Source of the DNA: Rhizopus sp. PT2906
Lineage: Eukaryota; Mucoromycota; Mucoromycetes; Mucorales; Rhizopodaceae
Direction: 5' to 3'
Assembly: GCA_025529335.1 (NCBI GenBank)
Contig: JAMYHX010000368.1
Coordinates: 1 to 43,916, forward strand
DNA length: 43,916 nt
This document shows, one piece after another, positions 31,659 through 41,099 of the stretch. Within the stretch, counting starts at the first letter, position 1; the number at the start of each line of letters is the position of its first letter. The position numbers were made by a program, and so were the translations under genes. Below the pieces are notes generated by a model. The model was not told where the DNA came from and did no database searches. It worked only from the letters and a program-made list of their open reading frames with translations.

Positions 31659-32664
31659 TTATTTGTTTGTCCAATTAGATTTAAGATTCTCTTCAAGAGA
31701 GACCACAGGATCAACTGCTTGTTCGATCTTTACAGCTTGGTCTTCTGTAACCCTTTGAAGCGGATTACGACAGATGCCTTGTCCGTAACCAAACTTTCTG
31801 AATATATAACTCTTGGCACCTGGGACACCATGCCATCGACAGAGAGCATCGTCAGCCTCTACAAGTTGTCGTTGAAGTCGAGCTGCCTCGTCGTATTGTT
31901 TATTGTCATACAGCCGTTGAATTTCAGCACACAATGCAGGGAATACGTTACCAGCACCTGGTATTAATCCTACTGCACCTATTAAAAGCTCTGGCAAGAA
32001 AAAATCGACAGAGCCCGCTAATAATGCAAATTCTTCCAGAGTTCATATATAATCAGTATTCAAACCAGCCATTTCTTATTATTGTTATTGGCTCACCTTT
32101 TGGATCTGTTTTTTGAACCAAGTCTGCCATTTTACCTACATTTGCATCTGTTCCCTTTAAGCCAACAATATTTTTATGTTTGGATAGTTGAACAAGCACC
32201 TTGGTACTGACATCTATGCCCTGACAGACACCTGGGTAATTATAGATAATGATTGGTAATGGTGATTGATCCGCTACTGCTGTATAAAAAGCAACCAACG
32301 CATCGTCTGTAATCGAACCACGGTAAAAAGAAGGAGGCAAAATGAGACAATATTGAGCACCAGCGGCTGCTGCTTGTCTAGTATAAGAAATGACGTTTCT
32401 TGCACTCTGAGATGATGTTCCTGCAATGATAATAAGGCTTGGATTATATTTCTTGACTGATGTAACGACTTGCTTGATAACCTGATCCCTTTCTTCGTCT
32501 AATAGACTCACTGCCTCACCCATAGAACCTAAAACGACAATACCAGCAACACCACTTTTAGACAAGTATTGAACATGAAGGTCAAGAGAATCTAAATCTA
32601 AATCCTCATTTTCTTTAAAAAATGTGGGGATAGGAACAAAGATACCGCGAAGAGATGAAGCCAT
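31659..32664 (-). CDS. DapA/NanA-family aldolase (4-hydroxy-2-oxoglutarate or 2-keto-3-deoxy sugar acid aldolase type)
   Basis: Exon 1 (32097-32664) and exon 2 (31659-32032), 64-nt intron, 313 aa, standard for this TIM-barrel family. Signature parts are GIFVPIPTFF at the N-terminus, the substrate loop VLGSMGEAVSL (in place of GTTGE), the catalytic tyrosine in IIIYNYPGVCQG (Y141/Y143) and the Schiff-base lysine in IVGLKGTDANVGK (K170). They are followed by FALLAGSVDFFLPELLIGAVG. Fungi make lysine by the aminoadipate route, so true dihydrodipicolinate synthase activity is unlikely. A 4-hydroxy-2-oxoglutarate aldolase (HOGA1-like) or a galacturonate/rhamnose pathway aldolase is more plausible. 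The intron removes an in-frame continuation that would stop early. The ATG at 32664 gives the usual distance to the first strand. Confidence 0.88.
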
Positions 32665-32832
32665 TTGGGTTACTCTGGGAAAAAAGAAAAGGAACAAGAA
32701 ACTGAGCTTATTTTATAGCATTGCATAAAAACACCATTAGGGCAATACTTTAGGAATATATTTTCCGACCAGAAAAATACTCCTAACCAACGAAAGATGA
32801 CCTTTCCCAGTCCTGAATTTTCCAGACCGGGT

Positions 32833-33345
32833 TTAATTTCGTCCATCAGCTATTCTTTTTGGGGAAAATAAGCCGTATTGCGCTTTTCCAATCGATTTGC
32901 GTATTATATATAAATATTTTTTTTTGGCGCGTCCCACGGTGATACCTGTATTTGAAGGAAAAACTGCTTTAGCAGGCATTCCTCGCTTTGATCTACTAAA
33001 GCTCCGTCTAATATGCATATTAAACCCAGCTTCATCAATGAAAATACGATTATGTCAATTCATTGCTTGATCTGCTTCTCATGCCAATACACTTTCCTTA
33101 CGTAGTTGCAGCGTATTCTCAGTTGCTCTAGCAGCAAGAACTCTATCTAACTTTTTCAAAGTAAGTGACGCATGCTTAATAAGATGCTTATGTAGACCCG
33201 ATAAAGTAATTGAAATCAAATCAGGGAAGGCAGAAAGTAGTGCATCTCTTGCCTCTCAGAGAACAGCAGTCGTGTTTTGCTTATAAAAATTACAAAGGAA
33301 GTCTGTATGTTTCCCTTCGAGCTTTTTATCGTTTCCACCTTGAAG
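32833..33345 (-). pseudogene. Tc1/mariner-like (DDE_3) transposase fragment with three in-frame TGA codons
   Basis: One minus-strand frame reads GGNDKKLEGKHTDFLCNFY, then ARDALLSAFPDLISITLSG and LHKHLIKHASLTLKKLDRVL. It then reaches IFIDEAGFNMHIRRSFSRSK, which contains the first catalytic Asp of DDE_3 transposases. The HTH, linker and first catalytic block are in the family order. The frame is broken only by TGA at 33256-33258, 33079-33081 and 33055-33057. After KAVFPSNTGITVGRA similarity ends, so the remaining catalytic residues are missing. Inactive relic. Confidence 0.75.
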
Positions 33346-33409
33346 ATGACTAGTTATAAAATTCGAAAATATCATCAGCATGACTACATACAGTTGTTTG
33401 CAGTGACAA

Positions 33410-33709
33410 TTACTGGCATAAGCAAATCAACAAGCTTCTCAAAACACTGTTCAAAATCATATTGCCTATAATTTCAATTTCTTCAGTGTCCACAAAAAGG
33501 AGAAGATTTTCTTCCAAAAGCTTTTTGTTTTTGCCAGAGGCTTTAGACAAACTTGCTACAACTGTTGTTTTTGAAAGCCAGGATTTAATTCCATGTTGTA
33601 ATACATGAAGTCCAGTATTGTAAAACAAAGCTACCACCGTGTTTCGACCTTGGCTATGCCCAGTAAGAGTAAATATAGCGACGAGCTGGCAAGAATGACT
33701 CTTTGTCAA
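33410..33709 (-). other. Open frame of unknown origin, probable transposon debris
   Basis: 99 codons on the minus strand from ATG 33709. The middle section (LSKASGKNKKLLEENLLLFV) looks protein-like, but there is no recognised domain, and it sits between transposase relics. Confidence 0.2.
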
Positions 33710-34551
33710 CGGCCCAGAGGTGCGACAGAGGTAATACGTGCTAGGTATGTGGAACTTAGACCTTATTGGCGAAGCTAGTACATAATCCCTATATTATCAA
33801 CTTGGTTTGTATGCGTATCCTAAAGCATATTCAAAGCAGCTTCTAAGCACTCTTAGTCAACAAATATCTTCGTAGACAACGAGTCTTTCTTGGATAAAAG
33901 CTGGAAATGATTGTTCGTGGAATCAATATTGGTTGTTTGGTATCAACCCTTGTACAAAATGTAACTAGAATGTTTGAGACTTGGCTCCCAATACTGAGTT
34001 TCTGGCCGTCAGGATGGTGTAGGGAGATAGACCAATTATCAAGGTATAATTTTGTGATGGATGGAGGGATGGATGTGGTTTGAGGCCTTGCCTTTGATTA
34101 TTCTACATGGTTCAAAATGAGAATCAACTAGTTTTGTCCGGCCATATGTTTCAACTGTATTGGCAATTACAGCTTGGCCAACGTTGGTATTATACAATAT
34201 GGAGCCCGAAAATAACTTGGCAGTGGCAAATTTTACTTGAAAGTAGAATTCCCAATCTTGATTGAACAAATTACAGAGTTCAGGAGACAATTCCACATAA
34301 TTGCGTTGATGTTGTGATATTTGTGCTTATGTATTTGTAAAACAGTGAAGAGTCAATAGCTAACAATTACTATTTTATTGTAAGTCTGAAAGAAGAACTA
34401 TTAAATGAGAGTACGACCCGAATATATATACGAGGGGTGACGACTGTAAATGTCTGACGTCGTCTATTAGCTGAGAATGAATAAATAGATAATTAAGAGA
34501 TGTGTGATCTATGTAAACACGACAGATGTAATAATGTGGTGAAAAGTGAGT
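33710..34551. other. Intergenic, transposon debris
   Basis: No intact gene. A minus-strand open frame at 34039-34296 (QAVIANTVETYGRTKLVDSH) is protein-like but unrecognised and without start context. Confidence 0.35.
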
Positions 34552-35335
34552 TTAAGAGTATAGGGTTCCTAAGGTTTCTTGAACATGTTTTGTACATGTA
34601 ATGCAAAGCATATTGTCCTCTTCCTCAAATTTTCGCTTTCTTAAAAAGTTGATTTCTACAAAGTCAATTATGTTGGAGGTCTTTGATTACGGATGCATGT
34701 GTCAAGACATTTTTTTTCTTTCCATCTTTTGCTAAAATTGTAAAAGGTCGTAATGATAAGTTGTCTATAATATATAACGTTTTGGCAGATTCTTTGTTGT
34801 TGTTGACTAGTTGCTCACAAGTATTCAATATGACACCATCATATGTTCTTGTGTTTTTGATAATAACAAGCTTGGTATCTGGCAGAGTCACTCTAATCGT
34901 AGGCCCAACTATTGGTAAATAATTTGAATTTGAATGGAAGTCTTTGGTTGTGATGAAAAATACAAAAGCATAAGTTTATCCAAACATAATAGGCATGTTT
35001 AAACACTTGCAAAATGATATTTTCTGCAGGATCTTCCCTTCTGCTTCTTTTTTTTTTTGTTAAATGCTCGTCATTGATGTGAGACTTCAGGTGGTTGAGA
35101 CTTTCAAAATAATCTACACAGCAAGGACAAGCATACATTTTAATTGTATTTATGTCAAATGCACCTGCGAATTCTGAGCCAATAGATGGAACTGCAGTAA
35201 TTGCCTTTGCGAAAGAAGGCTTTATTTCATGGTGATCTGTTTAATGACGACGAAGTTTTGCTTTTTTTGAAAAGTTGCTAGCATCACATAAATAACAAGC
35301 ATTTTCAAGAAGTATTATTTTTTCTTTGAAATCTG
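34552..35335 (-). pseudogene. Decayed C2H2 zinc-finger gene
   Basis: After a TTTTTTTTTCAG acceptor-like site (about 35336) the minus strand reads LLENACYLCDASNFSKKAKL, then a TAA (35241-35243) inside the first finger. It goes on to a second finger, MYACPCCVDYFESLNHLKSH and INDEH. The coding trace then changes frame, across either a damaged intron or a frameshift at 34900-35020. It continues as IRVTLPDTKLVIIKNTRTYD, shifts again near 34675, and ends FEEEDNMLCITCTKHVQETL with TAA at 34552. At least two lesions. Protein family not recognised beyond the fingers. Confidence 0.45.
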
Positions 35336-35351
35336 AAAAAAAAAGAAGGAA

Positions 35352-35719
35352 AACACTACATACACCAGAAAATGCACCAGAAATTAGACTAATAGTACGG
35401 GTGCTACCTCTACTCATTACCTATGATGTCTTCCAACAAAGCTTTTCAACCATCTTGGATTGTTTCTTTTCAAGAACAAGAAAAGATAAAAAGAAATGTT
35501 GTTATTTATTCATTTATTCTAATTTTATGCTGTCAGCCTATTAACAAAGATGCAAGAACACGCGTAATTATGATAACATCGCATTTTATATCAAGGAATG
35601 AACTGGCCAAGCCTTAGATTAGGTTGAATTTGGTAATGTGAAGTTTTAAAGTGACAACTTAGGTAGCGCCCCAAGGAAGCGCCCGTAGTATTAGCTTATT
35701 TTCTGGTGCATATAGTGTT
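35352..35719. repeat. Inverted-repeat pair (possible MITE-like relic)
   Basis: 35352-35408 and 35662-35719 are inverted. The outer ends read AACACTACATACACCAGAAA and, in complement, AACACTATATGCACCAGAAA (two mismatches in 20), and the inner ends share a GGTAGC...TACGGG-type block. The spacer of about 250 bp has no gene. No target duplication was found. Confidence 0.5.
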
Positions 35720-36427
35720 GGCCAAAAAAGAAAGCATTCTGTCTCATTTTTTACCTATGCCTGTCCTTTGAGCCAATGCTATAAACTTTAAATTAATAAA
35801 TATAACTATCTAAAGAAATAAGCAATGTTTGTTCAAAAGTAAATAATTAACATTGAAGTACAATGAGAATATTCAATATGTTTAAAAAATAAAGAGAGAA
35901 AGAGAGAGGCAGGTGCATAAAAGGAAAGTTGGGACACGCGAACAGGATTTTTTGGATTATTGCCTGCACTCAAAGCTATACAATACGAGCGCTGTCATAG
36001 CTCTACCTGATCGTTCAGCAAGATAAGATATTATTTACTCATGTATAACAATATAGTAGATATGCTTGTACTCATTATGGCCCTAAATGCAAAAGATCAA
36101 CGAATAAATTAAATTTCGGCATGCATTTTTGATATACCAACTGGACGAGCACCTCTTATAATCAGCACCAGCGCTCTAGACGGTAGCCTGCTCGATATGC
36201 CAGCAGTTTGTTCGTAGATTCATGTTCAACATTCATTCAACTCGGCACTTCCTGAGTACCCTTGTTATTCAAGAGGAGGATGAAAAATCGTCAAAATCAT
36301 GCTCCTTTCCTTTCAACCTACAGTACATTGATCGAAATTTTACATAAATATAGCGCTGTAATGGATATCTTCACCTTTCTATTAAATGCATATTTATATG
36401 CTTGTAACGTGTTTGATGTAATATGAG
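35720..36427. other. Gene-free AT-rich stretch
   Basis: I see no gene, RNA or clear element. Contains short GAGA-rich and poly-A runs. Confidence 0.4.
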
Positions 36428-36612
36428 ATACACTTTATAGCCTTACAGTAGAGCATACATTCTAATGGATATTCATCTATCATACATTAGATAAGAATAA
36501 GAGTAACGATAATAACATTAATTATCAGGACAACAATAATAGCAACGCAGCATAAGCATAGATCATCATATTGATAACATTGTTATAAATAAGTCATGGA
36601 TTGTCTACCCAA
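36428..36612 (-). repeat. Dispersed repeat, copy B (inverted relative to copy A)
   Basis: The minus strand starts TTGGGTAGACAATCCATGAC at 36612 and diverges moderately from copy A at 24188. It includes the identical 22-base block at 36442-36463. The two copies lie 12 kb apart and mark an unnamed interspersed repeat family. Confidence 0.6.
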
Positions 36613-37589
36613 ATAAAGCTCTGATATAATGATACTCAATTCTTCTTAATAGTCTAACTTGCCAGCCATTGAGCTAATCAAATAACAAGCTAAATACACC
36701 AGTAGATTTTATGGGTCTCGTAAAGGAAGTGATATTTTGTTTATTTCTAAAGTGTTTCATGATTCTTTGCCTATATTTTTTATACTTTTTATATTCATTC
36801 AGGCTATCACAAGTATATATGTCAATGGAGTTATTCACCTCTCTTTTTATATAATGAAAAGGCTAAAAGGCAATAAATTTCATGTATTCTTTGTTTATAT
36901 CACACGTCCTTGCACTTATTTCCTAGTCTTGGTCACACACTATTTGTGTTACTCTGCCAAACCCTTTTTTTTTCCTTGACTTTTTGCTAGTAAAGACTAG
37001 ATAAATACTATTTTGTAGTAGCTGTTATATGTCTTATTTTCTATAAAGTTGAAGTCTTGTATAGAAGAAATGAAGCAAGTTATGCCTAAATCCAAAGAAT
37101 ACCCTACCAAAAATGATAATTGTAAATGATAAGCGCGTCCCAAAACCCTGAAAACCCTGAAAAAAAATAATAACTTTATTTTGAGTAAGTCTAGACGCAG
37201 GTATCAGGGGAAGATCAAAGTACACGCTCTGCACCCTCAAATAGATCATAACAGATGAAGCAGTGGTCTCTAGATTCTCTAAATATCGCAATATATATTG
37301 TTATCTGTGGTTTATCCGTTCTCAAGTCTATCATCATGATGCCTCTAGATATATTAATAAGCATCTTATATGTATACAGTTCATTGCATGTGCCTCACAA
37401 GGGACATATCAGCCTTTGACCTTTCGGAGGTACGCATCACCTAATGAGATAGATGATTGCAATGTCGGTACCTTGTTTATTCTCCTTTTCCTGGTATTCA
37501 CGTTGTTCTGTGAGTGTGATGTATTACTCTGCAAGCACCAGCAATGTTTGATCACTGAAAGTGGATGAAATAATTGATTCTATTTATTT
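36613..37589. other. Gene-free AT-rich stretch
   Basis: Only low-complexity open frames rich in Phe/Ile/Tyr. A minus-strand frame at 37034-37291 contains VQSVYFDLPLIPASRLTQNK, perhaps transposon debris, without further support. Confidence 0.35.
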
Positions 37590-37848
37590 TCAGGAATTTG
37601 TACTCACTATATTGGTGTTCATTCAGCACTTACAAGATTCTCATCGCCTCAGTTACTGTTTTAACATTTACAGCATAGGTTTCAATGCAAAGATCAACCA
37701 TGGTAAGGTGCAGTCGCTATCTCTATCTGGTCGTGGTCACTCAATGTATTGGAATGACGCACCCAGCGAGATGAGTATTCCGCCTATAGACCTATCCTCC
37801 AGTCCGGACCCACTTATTTATCTTGGCTTTCCCCTCTTTCAGTCTTGA
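37590..37848 (+). pseudogene. LINE-type reverse transcriptase fragment
   Basis: A plus-strand open frame reads NIYSIGFNAKINHGKVQSLS, LSGRG...YWND and SSSPDPLIYLGFPLFQS. The order N-A-K-x-N..K...SLSG...W...DPL-YLGFPL is that of the palm/thumb region after the catalytic YADD in fungal LINE reverse transcriptases. The catalytic block itself and both flanks are missing, and similarity ends at the TGA at 37846. Confidence 0.5.
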
Positions 37849-38112
37849 CTCCAGCATCAGTCTTTTAATTTGGTCAATTACACTTGGGATGTAGTTTCCT
37901 TCCTTGCATAAATTCAAGCAAGATATAAATACACGCATAGCTTCTTCCCTTCCTTCTTCATCGTGGACGTTTCCAAAAATTAATATGTCGACAAGTGAGC
38001 AAGCAGAATCAACGTTACTAGCTTTGAATGAAAAGTCTTCAAAAACTTGTTCCATTGCTGTTTGGCTATCAGCGTAACAAAAGGGGGTAGCTCGTGTTTG
38101 GATAGGGATCAA
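37849..38112 (-). other. Open frame, unrecognised gene fragment
   Basis: On the minus strand a frame from ATG 38112 reads FSFKASNVDSACSLVDILIF and CLNLCKEGNYIPSVIDQIKR, a helical composition. It runs into the reverse of the LINE fragment near 37848, which suggests two pieces joined at that point. No family recognised. Confidence 0.25.
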
Positions 38113-39119
38113 ATAGTAGACATTACAGATGAAGCATGACGCTCTTGGGCAGACTGGATTGATGTTTCATCTTTGTGGAGCTGCCCTGTACAGCTTACAC
38201 TTGAGACTCTATCCCGTATTTTCTTTCACCAACTGAACGCTATTTCTTTGCTTTGCTGCTTTTGTACTAGACGCTGTACGCGTCAAATGAGGTTTATATA
38301 ATTCAATGGTTAACCCAGCTTTAAACGTGTGATATTTGATCCAATTGATACCGTGTTAGGACGTACTGAAGTAACTTTTTGCTTGATCAGATATATAGAC
38401 CAGAAATAGCGTATGGTTCGCTCGTGACCGTACTATTTTTTATGAAGATATATGCGTGTGATATTTAATGGTTATTTATATACTTGCTATATTTGAGTTA
38501 TGGCAAAGTTGTCGATGAGACTCTCTATTTATGAGAAACATGCTGAGAAGCCCATTAAACAAAGTAAGGCTTAGTATATAAACTAGCAATTCACAATCCG
38601 ACACGTGATATAGCAAAAGGAGCGGATTGACTGTAATAATTGTAATAATGAAAATACACAGTAATCTTCATTAATAGAACAAGTCAGAGCAGCACTTGCT
38701 TCTGAAAATAGTATTTTTTGTTGTTATATTTCCGCATACAGCTGAGGTCAGGAACCATTGGAAGCAAATGACAGCTTGTATAAATGTCTTTAAGCAAAAT
38801 CAAGAAAAAAAAAAGAAGTAGGTATGCTTTATTATATTTATTATTTATGTAATAAGTAGAGGAACTATGGAAACTTGCATCTGTAACAACAAATTTATCA
38901 AGCTTTGCTATGAAGCCAGGCAACAACTTGGATTTAAGAAGCTGATAAGATTTATTTTTATCTTGAAGTGCCGGTAAACTCAGCCTCTTAGCTTTTAATT
39001 TTTTATTTTGTTGCCACAAGGCTTTAAAAGGTTTTCTTCAGCCCTATTCACCCTTTCTGTCTCTCTCTTTCTTTCCTTCTCATTCTTTTTTCCCTGGATT
39101 TTCTTTTGCTTAACTAAAT
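38113..39119. other. Intergenic region upstream of the glycosyltransferase gene
   Basis: No convincing gene. A minus-strand open frame at 38684-39019 has a protein-like N-terminal half (KLKAKRLSLPALQDKNKSYQ) followed by low-complexity sequence. A CT-rich leader (39050-39105) precedes the start at 39120. Confidence 0.4.
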
Positions 39120-41065
39120 ATGGCCTCATCAGATCTCCCATTTCCGAATAGCACAAGGAATGACTCGTTATTTGGTGGTGCTCGTCTAGGCAGAAGAAAG
39201 AGAACAGTCTTTTTACTACTACTGTTTGTCGTATTCTTTGTATTGTGGTTCAATTCGGATCTAAATAGAGTCTCTAATGAAGTGCATAATGTCTCTCAAG
39301 AAGATCAGTTAGCAGACAAAAACTATAGACCGGTGGAACCAGTTGTAGAAGATGAAGTGATAGATGACGAACCAACTACCGCTCAAGATGACATAGAATC
39401 TACCTATGACAAACCTACGCAAGCACAAAAGCCTCCAGTTCAACCAAAGCCAGATCTGATAATAGAGGAACCCACAATAGCCAAGAATAGTCATTATAAG
39501 TATTTTATTATCATAGCCTCTCGAGTGGGTAATGCAAGTCGCCGTCAATTAATAAGGAACACCTATTTTGGATTACAAGACAACTTGGAGCCCTGTATGA
39601 AGAGAGATAAGGGAATCCAGTACCTGTTCTGGATGTATGGTGATTTGCCAAAAGCAAAGACAGCCGAGCGTCGTATGTATGAAACTGAAAAGATGGAATG
39701 GAATGACTTTGTTAAAGTAAAGACGGATGCATATGATCAAGATGCAGTCTTGAGATGGGTAAGGACACACTTATTTGAAGAAGAAGAGGCTTTCTCTAAC
39801 TGTGATACATATATATATAGGCAAGAGACTATCTCAAGCGAAATGAAATCACTTTTGATTATCTCGTTGTTCAAGATGGTTATTCTTTTACTCATCTAAG
39901 CTACATTCAACAAACAATCGACAAAGAAAAGAACAATTTGCCTGATACAGCATCAGGCACTGATATGGTCTGGTTTAACCCTCAATTGAAAAATGTAGTT
40001 GTGGCTGGTTCTAGTGCATTTGATAAACTGTGGGAATATGAGTCTGATATTGCTGATATCGCAGACCCTGCATCAGACTCTTCTCTGTTGGTAAGCCTTT
40101 ATCGCTTAAACAAGGCAGTTGAAATTCAAAGAAAGATTATCGAATCCGAGTCTGAAGGCGATCGATTGAGCGAATTCTTCAAGTTTCCTGTCTTCTTGGG
40201 CGAGCAAAGCCGTATGATCACCTGGAGCAATAATGTTGAAACAGTTCCTGACTTGACTGTATCTGTTGCTAATGTGTATCAAGATGCTGATTTTGCTTCT
40301 TTGACTCAAAAGTTGCGTCTTGGAGCAACTTCTATTTGTAAGGCTATCGATAAGCCAGATATTGCTGTTGTCACCTCTTCTTTTATCTATCCTGATTCTT
40401 GTATGGAGAAGGCTGCTCCGCCTGCTGCCGATAACAAGCGCGAGTATGCCTTGGCTCATAATTATGCTTTTGTTGCTCGATCAACTGAATATGCTCAACA
40501 AGATCTTCGTACTGAAAAGAGAAGAACTGTTTGGGGAAAGATTGATGTGGTACAAAAGGTGCTACCAAAGTATGAATGGATATTTTGGTTGGATATGGAT
40601 GCTGTCATCATGGACCCCAAGCACACCGTTCAAGGTATTCTTGATGATCTTCGAAGCAAATACCCTGGTGGCCCTGAAAAGTTTGAGGAGAACATTGATT
40701 TGGTCATTGCTAAACCCACCCGAGACAAGATGATCAATGCTGGTGTCTTTTTCATGCGCAACACAAAGTGGGCTCAAACTTTCTTAAAGGATGTTCAAAA
40801 CTTTAAAAAGTGGTACAACCAGTCTCCTTCTTATGAGCAAGGCGCCATGTGGGAATTGATTCAACTTGACAAGCACAAATCTCATGTTCTCTTGCTCGAT
40901 AATGATGATCATACCTTCAACACACTCCCCAAGAGATATACACCTGGAGACTTTATTGTTCATTTTGCGCCTGACAAGTGTCCTGGTCCTGCCGTATTGG
41001 AAGGTTTAGAAGCAGTAAAAAGAATTCAAAACGGAGAAGTGTTTACACATTTCGAAGAGTCATGA
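39120..41065 (+). CDS. Two-domain Golgi glycosyltransferase: GT31-like plus GT34 (MNN10/GMA12 type)
   Basis: Exons 39120-39758 and 39821-41065 (62-nt intron) join to 627 aa. It is a type II membrane protein: a basic cytosolic stretch (RLGRRKR), membrane helix TVFLLLLFVVFFVLWF at about residues 29-45, and an acidic stem. The first lumenal domain (YKYFIIIASRVGNASRRQLI, RNTYFGL; YLFWMYGDLP; ARDYLKRNEITFDYLVVQDG) resembles GT31 beta-1,3-glycosyltransferases. At the usual DxD place it has VQDGYSF, so this copy may be inactive. The second domain is GT34: WGKIDVVQKVLPKYEWIFWL, DMDAVIMDP with the DxD metal site, NAGVFFMRNTKWA, and the His-containing DFIVHFAPDKCPG. GT34 enzymes add alpha-linked galactose or mannose in the Golgi. 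Confidence 0.85.
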
Positions 41066-41066
41066 A

Positions 41067-41092
41067 AATAAAAAAAAAAAGTGCAGTTTATT
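41067..41092. terminator. Back-to-back polyadenylation signals of two convergent genes
   Basis: AATAAA at 41067-41072 on the plus strand and AATAAA on the minus strand (41087-41092) both lie inside the 34 bp between the stop codons at 41065 and 41100. If used, the two 3' UTRs overlap each other's genes. Confidence 0.5.
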
Positions 41093-41099
41093 AAGACAG

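Noticed and set aside
33055..33258. TGA read as tryptophan (alternative code) in the transposase fragment
   Set aside because: The TUTase-like gene ends with TGA and all other genes use standard stops and TGG for Trp.
36120..36200. Possible tRNA or small RNA in a GC-richer patch
   Set aside because: No cloverleaf, A box or B box could be drawn on either strand.
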